DNA of 64,000 bases from Flavobacteriales bacterium (GTDB lineage Bacteria > Bacteroidota > Bacteroidia > Flavobacteriales_F > PHOS-HE28). The position numbers and the translations under genes are program-made. The notes beneath the pieces are model-generated. The model was not told the DNA's origin. It saw nothing but the letters and a program-made list of their open reading frames with translations, and ran no database searches. Where the stretch lies: contig JADJAA010000001.1 in NCBI GenBank assembly GCA_016704485.1, forward strand, positions 310,001 through 374,000. Direction: 5' to 3'. This document shows positions 1 to 8,707 of the stretch, piece by piece; the first letter of the stretch is position 1; every line of letters begins with the position of its first letter.

Positions 1-753
1 GGTAACGATAACACGTGCACCTGCACCTGCCAGCGAAGCGGCGGTTCCTTTGCCTACATCACCGTAACCGCAGACCACAGCAACTTTACCGGCCATCATT
101 ACATCAGTTGCCCGACGGATGGCATCCACTGCACTTTCCTTACAACCGTATTTATTATCGAACTTGCTCTTGGTAACGCTATCATTCACATTGATCGCAG
201 GCATCACCAATGTTCCGTTCTTTTCACGATCCAACAAACGAAGAACTCCAGTCGTGGTCTCTTCGCTCAGCCCTTTGATGCCTTTGGTCAATTCGGGAAA
301 TTTATCGAACACCATGTTCGTTAGGTCACCACCATCATCCAGGATCATGTTCAATGGCTTGCCACCTTCGAAACCGAAAATGGTCTGCTCAATACACCAA
401 TCAAAATCTTTTTCGTTGAGGCCTTTCCATGCAAACACAGGAATTCCTGCTTCTGCAATTGCAGCTGCGGCATGGTCCTGTGTGCTGAAGATGTTACAGC
501 TGCTCCAGGTCACTTCAGCGCCAAGCTCAACCAATGTTTCGATCAACACGGCTGTCTGAATGGTCATGTGCAAGCAACCTGCAATGCGTGCGCCTTTCAG
601 CGGCTTCTCTTTACCGAATTCGCTGCGCAAGGACATTAGTCCGGGCATTTCCGCTTCGGCAAGTTCGATCTCTTTTCGACCCCAAGCAGCAAGGGACATA
701 TCCTTTACTTTGTACTTGAGTTGTTCTTTTGTCTGTGGCATGGTCGTATTCAT
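1..753 (-). CDS. ahcY: Adenosylhomocysteinase, N-terminal part (cut by window edge)
   Basis: Hydrolyses S-adenosylhomocysteine to adenosine and homocysteine in the cytoplasmic methyl cycle, using bound NAD. The 251 visible codons run open to the window edge with no stop, so the C-terminal part lies outside. Reading from position 753, the protein shows GCLHMTIQTA early, then LDDGGDLTN, the ETTTGV segment, a PAINVNDSVTKSKFDN segment and the dinucleotide-binding CGYGDVGKG motif near the edge, all diagnostic of the family. Start choice: ATG at 753, with an in-frame ATG at 741 as alternative. A TACCTTTG promoter box lies 10 bases upstream of 753. Confidence 0.96.
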   Translation of the reverse strand, partial: MNTTMPQTKEQLKYKVKDMSLAAWGRKEIELAEAEMPGLMSLRSEFGKEKPLKGARIAGCLHMTIQTAVLIETLVELGAEVTWSSCNIFSTQDHAAAAIAEAGIPVFAWKGLNEKDFDWCIEQTIFGFEGGKPLNMILDDGGDLTNMVFDKFPELTKGIKGLSEETTTGVLRLLDREKNGTLVMPAINVNDSVTKSKFDNKYGCKESAVDAIRRATDVMMAGKVAVVCGYGDVGKGTAASLAGAGARVIVT

Positions 754-762
754 TTGGGGCGG

Positions 763-770
763 CAAAGGTA
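763..770 (-). promoter_or_regulatory. Probable -7 box (TACCTTTG) of ahcY
   Basis: An exact match to the Bacteroidota TAnnTTTG -7 element, read on the minus strand 10 bases before the ahcY start. A clear -33 TTG partner is not seen. The same box recurs in front of many genes in this window. Confidence 0.5.
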
Positions 771-950
771 AGGTTTGCATGTGAAACCAGTGGACCTTGG
801 GTTTTTTTACCACTGTCCCGTTCTTTCTCTCATAGAAGCAGGAACAACCTTTGGGACTTTCATTCGTCCAGCTGTGGACCTTGGTCACTTCAAGGCGACT
901 TCGTCCCGGCTCAAGGCCCGGAAAGAAGGCCCGGAGTGATCAAACCTCCG

Positions 951-958
951 TAAGTTCG
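951..958 (+). promoter_or_regulatory. Probable -7 box (TAAGTTCG) for the GGGP synthase gene
   Basis: Matches TAnnTTYG and ends only seven bases before the TTG start at 966. Its first three bases are also the in-frame TAA that bounds the reading frame. The transcript would have almost no leader. Confidence 0.4.
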
Positions 959-965
959 CAACGAT

Positions 966-1703
966 TTGGAAAGCGTAATTCAGCATATCGTATCTGCAAA
1001 GAACACCGGGCGCAAACTCCTTGCTGTGCTTATAGACCCAGACTTTGGGCAAGATGAAGCGAGGTTGGAACGCACCGTTCAGAATGCCTGTATGGCAAAG
1101 GCGGATCTGCTATTCGTCGGTGGGAGCTTGTTGACTTCCGCTGCGTTCAACAGGTGCGTTGAATTGGTGAAACAATGGAGCGATAGACCGGTCGTGCTGT
1201 TTCCTGGAAGTCCTGCACAATTGAGCAAACATGCAGATGCCGTTCTACTACTCTCCCTGATCAGTGGACGTAACCCTGAGTTGTTGATAGGCCACCATGT
1301 TACGGCAGCACCTACCCTGAAGGCCATGGGTATTGAAACGATCCCCACCGGGTATATGCTGGTGGATGGAGGGAAGCCAACGACAGTAAGTTACGTGAGC
1401 CAAACCTTACCCATACCGCGTGACAAACCTGGTATTGCCGCTTGCACTGCTCTAGCTGGCGAAATGCTGGGCCTACGCACCATCTATATGGATACAGGAA
1501 GTGGCGCGGAATTCACCGTATCTCCTGAAATGATCGCAGCAGTGCGCAATAGCGTGGATCTCCCGATCATTATTGGTGGTGGGATCCGGGATGCGAAGAC
1601 GGCTCGTGCATTGTGTACTGCAGGCGCCGATGTGCTCGTTATCGGAACGGCATTCGAAGAAGACCCGGAGCGGATCTTTGAGATGCGCGAGGCAGTAGCT
1701 TGA
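966..1703 (+). CDS. Geranylgeranylglyceryl phosphate synthase family protein
   Basis: TIM-barrel prenyltransferase of the GGGPS/PcrB family, expected to join a polyprenyl diphosphate to sn-glycerol-1-phosphate. At 245 aa it is full length. Family features are visible: LLAVLIDPDF near the N-terminus, the FVGGS phosphate loop, LLLSLISGRNPE, the IPTGYMLVDGG segment, YMDTGSGA, and IIGGGIRDAKTA with a final DVLVIGTAFEED phosphate-binding turn. The start is TTG at 966: an in-frame TAA sits at 951-953 and no ATG or GTG lies between it and the conserved core. GGGPS homologues occur in many Bacteroidota. The exact lipid product in this organism is not known from sequence. Confidence 0.9.
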   Translation: MESVIQHIVSAKNTGRKLLAVLIDPDFGQDEARLERTVQNACMAKADLLFVGGSLLTSAAFNRCVELVKQWSDRPVVLFPGSPAQLSKHADAVLLLSLISGRNPELLIGHHVTAAPTLKAMGIETIPTGYMLVDGGKPTTVSYVSQTLPIPRDKPGIAACTALAGEMLGLRTIYMDTGSGAEFTVSPEMIAAVRNSVDLPIIIGGGIRDAKTARALCTAGADVLVIGTAFEEDPERIFEMREAVA

Positions 1704-1712
1704 ATTGCCTAC

Positions 1713-2132
1713 CTAGGCGAATTTCACGTGGAGCATTTCTCCGAGCAGTTCCGTTTTGTAACGTGGCAGGTCATCTTTCGAAGGACCTTTTATAACGTGG
1801 CCGGTCGTATCGAACGCACTTCCGTGCCAACTACACACCAACTGCCCACCCTTCATTTTTACGGGACCACCTTTGTGTGGACATTTCAACCCGATGGCCT
1901 CATAGGTTCCATCCGTATTCTTGATGACCATGAAGTTATCCGGTGCACCTTTAGCTTTTACCATCGTGTTGCCACTCACATCCAATTGCGCCACTGGAAC
2001 CTGCACCATCCCATTCGTTGCGGTAAGGGCTAATCCTTTAGCACCTGAACAGCTCGCTAACGTGGCCGCTGGGATAATTGCCAATGCTGCACAAGCCTGA
2101 CATGAGCGTAAAAGAAAGTCGCGCCTTTTCAT
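1713..2132 (-). CDS. Rieske [2Fe-2S] lipoprotein, probably Tat-exported
   Basis: A 139-aa protein with a KRRDFLL start resembling a twin-arginine signal, then a hydrophobic stretch and LASC, a plausible lipobox around residue 27. The mature part is a single Rieske domain with ligands in CPHKGG and CSWHG (C-x-H and C-x-x-H). This predicts a periplasm-facing one-electron carrier anchored by lipid. No oxygenase or cytochrome partner is adjacent; the gene sits downstream of the TonB receptor on the same strand with a 51-base gap and converges with the GGGPS gene. The electron partner cannot be named. Confidence 0.85.
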   Translation of the reverse strand: MKRRDFLLRSCQACAALAIIPAATLASCSGAKGLALTATNGMVQVPVAQLDVSGNTMVKAKGAPDNFMVIKNTDGTYEAIGLKCPHKGGPVKMKGGQLVCSWHGSAFDTTGHVIKGPSKDDLPRYKTELLGEMLHVKFA

Positions 2133-2183
2133 TTGGTTAATGGTTCGTTGGTCAGGGCTAATGTACTATGGTGAAGCATCTTC

Positions 2184-4571
2184 TCAAAATGAAACAGTTA
2201 AACCACACATAAAGTTCAGCGGTGCTTGGGGATAAAGACCTACCAATTCATTTCGTTCACCATCCGAAAGAAAACCATAACTCCATCCATTGCTCGCGTA
2301 CAACTCATTGAAAATATTACGGGCCGTCACATTGAGATCAACTTTAGGCGCGTTCTTCCGCTGAAGCAAGGATATGTTGATCCGCAGGTCATTCACGAAA
2401 TATGCATCCAACGCACGATCGGCACTTCCACTGTTATCCAGATATTGTTCACCCACGTACTTCGTAACCAGCGTGATATTCGCAGAGCCTATTCCTTCGT
2501 TCTGCCAAAAACGAAGCCCAAGTTCACTTCCGGCGATCATCTCCGGACTGAATGCGATCGGTGTTTCCGGATAATTCACTGCCTCTTGCCCGCCCGTATC
2601 CCAATCATCAACAAACTCGGTAAGGTCCAAGATCCGGTTCCGACTGAATGTCGCATTTCCTTTCCAGCTCAACCAGTGTGTGAATTGTGCGACCCATGTC
2701 AATTCCAGGCCAGCCCGATAACTTGATGCAACATTCGTTCGCAGCGCTGCGCCCACATCGTTAAGTTCTCCGGTGAGGACCAATTGATCGGTGTAATCCA
2801 TGTAGTACAGGTTCAATCCAGTGGCATACTTCGACCCACGCCGCTCATAACCCACTTCATGGTCGATCATTCGTTCACTCGTCGGCCTGCTCGTTGGAGT
2901 GGTTTCCGTGAAATCATCGCGATTCGGTTCGCGGTTCGCTAGTGCAACGGATCCATAGAGACGCCCACCTTCATGAATGCGCCAATTCATGCCGGCCTTC
3001 GGATTGAAGAATGTGAACGCACTGTTCTGTATCGCACTGTTCAGGTCGTCATTGAATCCCAAAAAATCATACTTCACCGTGCGCATTTGTAGATCACCGA
3101 ATAGATGTAGTCGATCTTTCAATTTCAAATTCAGCTTAGCATAGATGTTGCCATCCGTTTTCCGCGCGTCATCATCATAATAGCGGAGATCATTGCTGAA
3201 CGGTCCTGCGAAACGCGCCCAGATCACCTCGCCAAAATGTGAACCTCGGTAATCGCTATATGACCCACCTAGAATTAGATCATGACCGTTGAACCGATGC
3301 GAAATTGAGGCATTCACTCCTAACATTGAGTTATCAAGCCAGCGACGGATTATGAAGTCGTTCATCAGCACCGTGTCACTTCCAACTACGATAGGATCCG
3401 GGAAATAACCGGGACTCTCAACATTGGCCTTCAGGTTCTCAAAATAACCTTTGCCATCCACTCTGAAACCCGTTAGATTGAAAGTGGTATTGACGCCCAG
3501 CTTTTCTTCGAAGATCAATTGAAAATGGGACTGATCATAATTGTCCACTTCATTCTTATACGTGTACTCGTTGTATGTTCGGTTCGTATCGATCACCTCG
3601 CGAGGCACTCCTCCCCACGACTGGTAGGTCAGTTCTTTTCCACGGAAGGTGATTAAGCGAAGTGATCTTTTCTTTCCTGCCCATGCGCATTGAAGGAAGT
3701 AACTTTTCAGATCGGATGTCGCACGATCGATGTACCCATCGCTGGTAATTGAACTCAACCGCAGATCAAAACTGAAGCGATCCTTGATCAACCCCGTACC
3801 AGCAGACATACTATAACGTTGCGTATTGAATGACCCACCACTGACACCAATTGTTCCCCAGGGATCCTTCTTTACACTGGTCGTACGAAGATTGACCGTA
3901 GCACCGAATGCCGCCGGACCATTGGTACTGGTGCCGATCCCGCGTTGTATTTCAATGTCCTCAGCACTTGAAGCGAGATCCGGCAAATTCACCAAGAATG
4001 CACCTTGACTTTCCATATCGTTGAATGGAACGCCGTTCAATGTAATGTTGGTACGCGTTGCATCGGTTCCACGAATACGCATGCCCGTGTAACCAATTCC
4101 AGTACCTGCATCACTGGTAACAACTACACTTGGTTCCAACTCCAGCAAATAAGGCAGGTCAACTCCTGTATTCCTTTTCGCTAACTCTTCTTTTGTAACC
4201 AGAGATCTTGCAAATGGCGAATTCTCACCACCACGCAATGCGGTTATTTCCGCCGAACGCATCGTCAACGGATCCGGCATCATAGAGAAATTATAAATGA
4301 ATTCCTCATCTGCAACGACATCGATCGTCGTATCCAATGGTGCATAACCAATGAAGCGTAAATGCAGAACCTGTCGACCAGTTCCGATCCCACGTAATTC
4401 GAAGGATCCATCCTTTGCGGAAGTAGTACCCAGCAAGGTTGCTTCTCCTAGGGTTGCAACGACACCGACCATCGGCAAGTCCGCCTCATCCGTTACCGAT
4501 CCGGTGATCGAAGATTGCGCAGATGCAAAAGCGCCAAATGTTAACGTGACGATAAATAATAAAGACCTCAT
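2184..4571 (-). CDS. TonB-dependent outer membrane receptor under TPP riboswitch control
   Basis: A 795-aa receptor. A signal peptide ends at ASAQ around residue 18, then a carboxypeptidase-like regulatory domain (about 20-100), a plug domain (about 110-225, with GMRIRGTDATRTNITLNGVP), and a beta barrel to a terminal phenylalanine. ATG at 4571 is chosen because a GGAGGAAA ribosome binding site abuts it; longer forms reaching 4640 would run into the riboswitch leader. The TPP aptamer upstream predicts that the substrate is thiamin, its phosphates or a precursor. A NadR-like kinase lies upstream on the same strand and a PnuC-family transporter further on. Substrate assignment is inferred from the riboswitch, not from the receptor sequence. 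Confidence 0.9.
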   Translation of the reverse strand: MRSLLFIVTLTFGAFASAQSSITGSVTDEADLPMVGVVATLGEATLLGTTSAKDGSFELRGIGTGRQVLHLRFIGYAPLDTTIDVVADEEFIYNFSMMPDPLTMRSAEITALRGGENSPFARSLVTKEELAKRNTGVDLPYLLELEPSVVVTSDAGTGIGYTGMRIRGTDATRTNITLNGVPFNDMESQGAFLVNLPDLASSAEDIEIQRGIGTSTNGPAAFGATVNLRTTSVKKDPWGTIGVSGGSFNTQRYSMSAGTGLIKDRFSFDLRLSSITSDGYIDRATSDLKSYFLQCAWAGKKRSLRLITFRGKELTYQSWGGVPREVIDTNRTYNEYTYKNEVDNYDQSHFQLIFEEKLGVNTTFNLTGFRVDGKGYFENLKANVESPGYFPDPIVVGSDTVLMNDFIIRRWLDNSMLGVNASISHRFNGHDLILGGSYSDYRGSHFGEVIWARFAGPFSNDLRYYDDDARKTDGNIYAKLNLKLKDRLHLFGDLQMRTVKYDFLGFNDDLNSAIQNSAFTFFNPKAGMNWRIHEGGRLYGSVALANREPNRDDFTETTPTSRPTSERMIDHEVGYERRGSKYATGLNLYYMDYTDQLVLTGELNDVGAALRTNVASSYRAGLELTWVAQFTHWLSWKGNATFSRNRILDLTEFVDDWDTGGQEAVNYPETPIAFSPEMIAGSELGLRFWQNEGIGSANITLVTKYVGEQYLDNSGSADRALDAYFVNDLRINISLLQRKNAPKVDLNVTARNIFNELYASNGWSYGFLSDGERNELVGLYPQAPLNFMCGLTVSF

Positions 4572-4574
4572 TTT

Positions 4575-4603
4575 CCTCCGTATTGATCGTCGACTTGCGG
4601 AGG
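4575..4603 (-). promoter_or_regulatory. Shine-Dalgarno-sequestering hairpin, likely riboswitch expression platform
   Basis: On the minus strand, CCTCCG (4598-4603) is perfectly complementary to CGGAGG (4575-4580), which is the receptor's ribosome binding site. The two are separated by a 17-base loop. Pairing would hide the ribosome site, giving translational rather than terminator-based control by the aptamer just upstream. No U-tract follows the hairpin. Confidence 0.6.
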
Positions 4604-4620
4604 TGCCTAATTGAACAGGC

Positions 4621-4705
4621 CTTGATTCCCTTCGCAGCATTACCTGCGCAGGTTCTTCGGGTTTGATCTCAGACCATCAAATGTGATGGACACCCCGTTT
4701 GCTCG
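4621..4705 (-). promoter_or_regulatory. TPP riboswitch (THI element)
   Basis: The minus strand carries the conserved THI-box elements in order: CGGGGTGTCC, then GGTCTGAGATCAAACCC, then GAACCTG, GGTAATGC and GCGAAGGGAA. These are the core sequences that bind thiamin pyrophosphate. The aptamer lies 50 bases before the receptor start and directly after a TACATTTG promoter box. Boundaries are approximate by a few bases. Confidence 0.93.
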
Positions 4706-4711
4706 ACGGGA

Positions 4712-4719
4712 CAAATGTA
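4712..4719 (-). promoter_or_regulatory. Probable -7 box (TACATTTG) of the riboswitch-receptor transcript
   Basis: Exact TAnnTTTG match on the minus strand, placed so that transcription would begin at about the first base of the TPP aptamer. Confidence 0.55.
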
Positions 4720-4750
4720 CGACGTTGTGTTGATGATGATCATCGGAACG

Positions 4751-4824
4751 CACTCCGGTCCCCGTGTCGTAGCATGTGATGACGGGACCGGAGTGACAGG
4801 CACAGTCCCGCATCGAGTGCGGGA
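4751..4824. repeat. Two adjacent palindromic hairpins between kinase and riboswitch
   Basis: First hairpin: 12-base arms cactccggtccc (4751-4762) and its exact complement at 4784-4795, with a 21-base loop. Second hairpin: tcccgca (4806-4812) and tgcggga (4818-4824), with a 5-base loop. The second resembles the palindrome inserted in a gene at 63512-63531. They could be repeat elements, or could end transcription of the kinase gene, although no T-run follows. Confidence 0.7.
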
Positions 4825-4940
4825 GATCAGATCAACTCAGATATTGAACACATGTCGCGCCGATATCCTAGGCATGGTTTGTCCGAAATTCAGCTTATCC
4901 TTTGCTCTTGGAACAGACTTCTTTTTTGAGAAGACCTATG

Positions 4941-5537
4941 TCAGATTTCCACTTCTCTATTGCCGAATAATAGATCGAGTTTGGCAGTTGCTTTTTGCAT
5001 ACGCTCTTCTCTTCCTCCCTCCACAATAAAATACGGTTTACCGAATTCCTTCAACGTTCGTTCATAGATATCGAAAAGACGATCCCGGTCGTGCGGATTC
5101 TCTCTCAACGGGTCGGGCTCCCAGGGTATATCCGGTTTGCATAAAAGCCAATGATCGAAATTTACGGTTCTTGCCATTCGTTCGATCTCGGGATGTGCTC
5201 GTCCGTATTTTTCCATACTCCAGATGTAGATCGTGATCAGGTCCGTATCGCAGAACATGTAGCCACGCAATTTCCGTTCACGTGCTTGACCCCGCACCAT
5301 GGGAGGCGTTTGAACTTGGACCTCGAACCCTTTGAAAACCTCTTCACCAAAACCATGAAACCGGCACTGCTCTTTTGCGATCTCCAACAGATCTGCTTCA
5401 ATATACGGACGTTCCAATTCGTTCAGATATTCCCGCGCCACTTCGGAAGAGTATCCTCCGTGAAAATGGAACATAAGTTGTTCCGCTAGCGTAGTTTTAC
5501 CACTACTCTCCGGACCTACGACCGTGATCCTTGGCAT
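4941..5537 (-). CDS. NadR-like P-loop kinase (nicotinamide riboside kinase family)
   Basis: A 198-aa protein resembling the C-terminal ribosylnicotinamide kinase domain of NadR, without the N-terminal DNA-binding and adenylyltransferase parts. It has a Walker A GPESSGKTTL at residues 8-17, VAREYL, a FCDTDLIT segment (DTD, Walker B-like), and PW-x(4)-LREN followed by the catalytic arginine region. In NadR this domain phosphorylates nicotinamide riboside. Here it lies upstream of a TPP-riboswitch receptor and near a PnuC homologue, so a vitamin-trapping kinase is likely, but whether it acts on nicotinamide riboside or a thiamin compound is open. It is divergent from the 5608 gene. Confidence 0.85.
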   Translation of the reverse strand: MPRITVVGPESSGKTTLAEQLMFHFHGGYSSEVAREYLNELERPYIEADLLEIAKEQCRFHGFGEEVFKGFEVQVQTPPMVRGQARERKLRGYMFCDTDLITIYIWSMEKYGRAHPEIERMARTVNFDHWLLCKPDIPWEPDPLRENPHDRDRLFDIYERTLKEFGKPYFIVEGGREERMQKATAKLDLLFGNREVEI

Positions 5538-5607
5538 GCTTTTGCAAATGAAATAGTGTTAAAATTCAATCCTAGGCAGCGGAAACTTACTGGCATTCGT
5601 CTAAGCT

Positions 5608-7461
5608 ATGAACACGATCAATATTAACAAAATGAAACGACACATACTCCTCCCCTTGCTCGCCTTCCTAACATTTTCCGGCGTCGCACAATTAGCACCA
5701 CAACAACCTGCTTCACTCCTTGAGCATATGATCGAAGTGAACGCAGAATGGAAAACGAACGATACCACGAACCCAGTTTATGACGGTCCGGTATCCTTTG
5801 CGAATGAGGCTGAACGTATTGCAACACACCTACACATGGTCGGCGAGCGCTTGAGCGCTACATCCAGTGCAGGTCTTTCTGCTGAAGCATTCGCAAACCG
5901 GAACGTACTGCTGGAAAAATTGGATGCGTACGCTGATCGCGGGATCTTTCCTCAGAACATTGTGCTTCCGTTCCGCAATCCGATCTTCATAGATCCAAAT
6001 GGAACCGCATGTGCCGTGGGTCAGTTGATGATCGAGAGTGGCGCAATGGATCTTGCTCAACGCATAGATGCTGAAATGGAAACAGCATACGTTCGCGAGA
6101 TGCATTGGCCCGAGATCGGCGAATGGGCGAAGACCAATGGTTTCTCTACCGATGAATTGGCATGGATCCAACCAGGATATGCTCCGCCCATTCCTTGGAG
6201 CACATTGGGTGGCGGGACCAACGGGTCGGTGACGGTGGTAAGAACGCTCGCGAGTGGGGAACTTCTCGTTGCGGGGAATTTCACGGACGCAGGGGGCGTA
6301 TCGTGTATGAACGTGGCGCGATGGAATGGTGCGAATTATGTTGAGATGGGTTCGCCAATGAATGGAACAATTTCCGCTGCGATCGAACACAATGGAGATA
6401 TTTATCTTGGAGGGTCCTTCAACGGAGGCACTAGTGACCTTCTGCGTTGGAACGCTGGCAACTGGGAAGCACAAGCCGCGTTCTCCAGTAAATATGCACA
6501 GATCAATGCTATGCATGTACACAATGGAGACCTCTATGTAGCTGGGTCCATGAGCGGCTTTGCAGGGATCGATGACCTGGTGTTGCGCAAGAATGGGACT
6601 ATCTGGGAACAGGTCGGTGAAGTCTTGAATGAAACCATTTTCTGTCTAGCCACTCTTGATGGCGATCTTGTAGCCGGTGGCCTATTTGATGGAACCTATT
6701 CATCAACGACCCCGGATATCTCCCATGTTGCCGTGCTCAGTAATAATTCTTGGACCCAACTTGGCGACGGCCTGGATGCTCCGGTACATGCGTTGTTGAA
6801 CGTAAATGGCACACTATACGCCGGTGGAACTCTCTTTGCGAACGTGGTTCCTGTATTCGGGCTGGCACGTATTGGTGGTACCGGCATCAGTTGGGAAATG
6901 CTCATGCCGAACAAAGTGGATTACATGTTCCCGAACCAAGGTCCGGCATACATTGGTTCACTGGCTTTGTATCAGGACAAAGTGTATGCTGCAGGCGATT
7001 TCAATTACTCAAGTGGCGCGGTCGGTCTATTCAGTTATAACCTGGTACAATTCAACGGAACGCCGGATGACCTTTCACCAATGATCGGTGTGTTGGATGG
7101 TAGCATCAATACCCTTGCCGTGAACAACGCCAGCTTATTGATCGGTGGGGAATTCACAACTCCTCACGCTCATGTTGCAACTACAGACCTAACCGCCGCC
7201 ATCAACGATGACCTTCAACTAGCACCCCTCGCGATCTCACCGAATCCATCCTCGGAGATCATTACGATCCAAGTTCCAACGGGCATGACCACAAATGCAA
7301 TGCTCCGTGTGACCGATGCGTCCGGAAAGATCATTCGTGTTGAGTCTGTCCGGAACGGCAATTCCTATCGATTGAATGTTGGAATATTGGCGACCGGAAG
7401 CTATCAGATCGACCTGCTGGAAGGGAATGCACGCGCAAGCGGAAGGTTCATTAAACAATAA
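5608..7461 (+). CDS. Secreted propeller-type protein with T9SS sorting domain
   Basis: About 617 aa (609 if the ATG at 5632 is used, which puts the signal peptide at the very N-terminus). Signal peptide, then a ~160-residue helical module containing DPNGTACAVGQLM and HWPEIGEWAKTNGF. The central region has repeated blade-like units (LASGELLVAGNFTDAGG, VHNGDLYVAGS, TLDGDLVAGGLFDG, NVNGTLYAGG), suggesting a beta propeller. The C-terminal ~75 residues start at ISPNPSSE and read as a type A sorting domain. It should be exported by T9SS and attached to or released from the surface. The specific function is unknown. It interrupts the vitamin locus on the opposite strand and ends in a strong terminator. 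Confidence 0.82.
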   Translation: MNTININKMKRHILLPLLAFLTFSGVAQLAPQQPASLLEHMIEVNAEWKTNDTTNPVYDGPVSFANEAERIATHLHMVGERLSATSSAGLSAEAFANRNVLLEKLDAYADRGIFPQNIVLPFRNPIFIDPNGTACAVGQLMIESGAMDLAQRIDAEMETAYVREMHWPEIGEWAKTNGFSTDELAWIQPGYAPPIPWSTLGGGTNGSVTVVRTLASGELLVAGNFTDAGGVSCMNVARWNGANYVEMGSPMNGTISAAIEHNGDIYLGGSFNGGTSDLLRWNAGNWEAQAAFSSKYAQINAMHVHNGDLYVAGSMSGFAGIDDLVLRKNGTIWEQVGEVLNETIFCLATLDGDLVAGGLFDGTYSSTTPDISHVAVLSNNSWTQLGDGLDAPVHALLNVNGTLYAGGTLFANVVPVFGLARIGGTGISWEMLMPNKVDYMFPNQGPAYIGSLALYQDKVYAAGDFNYSSGAVGLFSYNLVQFNGTPDDLSPMIGVLDGSINTLAVNNASLLIGGEFTTPHAHVATTDLTAAINDDLQLAPLAISPNPSSEIITIQVPTGMTTNAMLRVTDASGKIIRVESVRNGNSYRLNVGILATGSYQIDLLEGNARASGRFIKQ

Positions 7462-7481
7462 GACAATACGCTATTGATGGA

Positions 7482-7516
7482 ATGCCCTGCATGATGATCA
7501 TGCAGGGCATTTTTTC
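7482..7516. terminator. Bidirectional intrinsic terminator
   Basis: Perfect hairpin with arms atgccctgcatgat and its complement at 7482-7510, followed by six T on the plus strand. It lies between two convergent genes, so it probably serves the 5608 gene and perhaps pnuC. Confidence 0.85.
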
Positions 7517-8108
7517 ATTTTTCAGAAGTGGCAATTTGGAGCGTCATCTGCTTTCGCCAATTGATGAAACCAATTACGGCCAAGACGATGTACACCAGCA
7601 TCAACAACGTGTAGGCATTGAACTCCATTTTGTAGTTGTAGTAAACACCGAACGCATCGCCGATCGTCCAATAGAACCAATTCTCCAAGACCTTTTTGCT
7701 CATCAACCACGTTGCAATAATTGCGAACGCGGCTATGAATGCTTCCATCCATAAATACTCTCCTTCGAGTCCGATAGCACGCATCAATAACACCAGCCCG
7801 AATGTGATCAGCCCACCCAACGCGATCATGCCTACATGCATCGCTAAACTCATGGTCGTGATCTTGCCAACAACCTCCGTACGGCCCCAATTCCACCAGC
7901 CGTAGATACCCATGGCGGCATAGAATCCGTTCAATGCGCTCATCAACCAAGCGCTCTGTTCTGCATACAGCCAAACGCCGATAGCACTCGCAACGAATCC
8001 CAATAACCAACCGAGACGGATCTCTCGTCCGAGCAGGATCGTAAAAAGAATGTTGAGGATAACCGATATCCATTCAAGGATCTCGGCAGTCGATAAACCC
8101 AAGATCAT
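7515..8108 (-). CDS. pnuC: PnuC-family vitamin transporter
   Basis: Integral membrane protein of 197 aa with about seven hydrophobic segments, the usual PnuC size. The C-terminal signature NWFYWTIGD, containing the WxxW pair, and VYYNYK are visible. Family members facilitate uptake of nicotinamide riboside, thiamin (PnuT) or riboflavin (PnuX/RibM), trapped by a cytoplasmic kinase. ATG at 8108 overlaps the TAA of the upstream LRR gene as TAATG, implying translational coupling; a TTG at 8120 is possible but less likely. Context is ambiguous: ribF is in the same operon, and a NadR-like kinase and TPP riboswitch lie nearby. The transported vitamin is undecided. Confidence 0.88.
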   Translation of the reverse strand: MILGLSTAEILEWISVILNILFTILLGREIRLGWLLGFVASAIGVWLYAEQSAWLMSALNGFYAAMGIYGWWNWGRTEVVGKITTMSLAMHVGMIALGGLITFGLVLLMRAIGLEGEYLWMEAFIAAFAIIATWLMSKKVLENWFYWTIGDAFGVYYNYKMEFNAYTLLMLVYIVLAVIGFINWRKQMTLQIATSEK

Positions 8109-8707
8109 TACATACCGCAATTACACGGTTGCGAGAAGTAGACCTTTGCTTTGGGGACAAGGCCTTCAATACGCTCCATTTCCGGTTCTTCGAACATGAT
8201 CGCCCGTAGATCCATGAATCTTAGTTTGTCCAACTTCTCCATCTCTTCCGGAAACTCCGCAAGATCATTGCTCCAGAGATCCAAAGAGGTCAGCTCCGTT
8301 AGTTCACCAATGCAAGGTGGAAGACCGGTCAGTGCATTGCGGCTAAGATCCAACCGTTTTAGATGTATCAATTTGCAGATCAACACAGGAAAATCAACCA
8401 GTTTGTTCCGTGCGATCCGCAACTCCTGGAGGTATTTCATTTCTCCCAACCATTCCGGGACCACCTTCAGCTTGTTACTGCCAAGATCCAACGCGTTCAA
8501 GTTCTTCAGGTCACGAATGCTTTCCGGAAGTTCTTTCAGTTTCTTACCGGATAGGTCCAACCTATATGTCTTCTCTGGTTCCAGAAGTGCCTTCTCCAAA
8601 CTGGTATACGTATGCACTGAATCAAGCGCGATCGCATCGAGTAATTGTCCATTCACTTTGGAAACGACCAGCACGAACAGTATGAAAATGACGAGCCTGA
8701 TGGTCAT
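8108..8707 (-). CDS. Secreted leucine-rich repeat protein
   Basis: A 199-aa protein with an N-terminal hydrophobic signal segment (to about residue 20, VNGQ) and about six leucine-rich repeats of 23 residues between residues 45 and 175, of the LDLSxNxLxxLPxxIGxLxxL kind. The C-terminus ends PCNCGM. It overlaps ribF by ATGA (8704-8707) and pnuC by TAATG, so it is translated with both. LRR proteins bind other proteins; a role tied to vitamin uptake is only suggested by the coupling. Confidence 0.82.
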   Translation of the reverse strand: MTIRLVIFILFVLVVSKVNGQLLDAIALDSVHTYTSLEKALLEPEKTYRLDLSGKKLKELPESIRDLKNLNALDLGSNKLKVVPEWLGEMKYLQELRIARNKLVDFPVLICKLIHLKRLDLSRNALTGLPPCIGELTELTSLDLWSNDLAEFPEEMEKLDKLRFMDLRAIMFEEPEMERIEGLVPKAKVYFSQPCNCGM

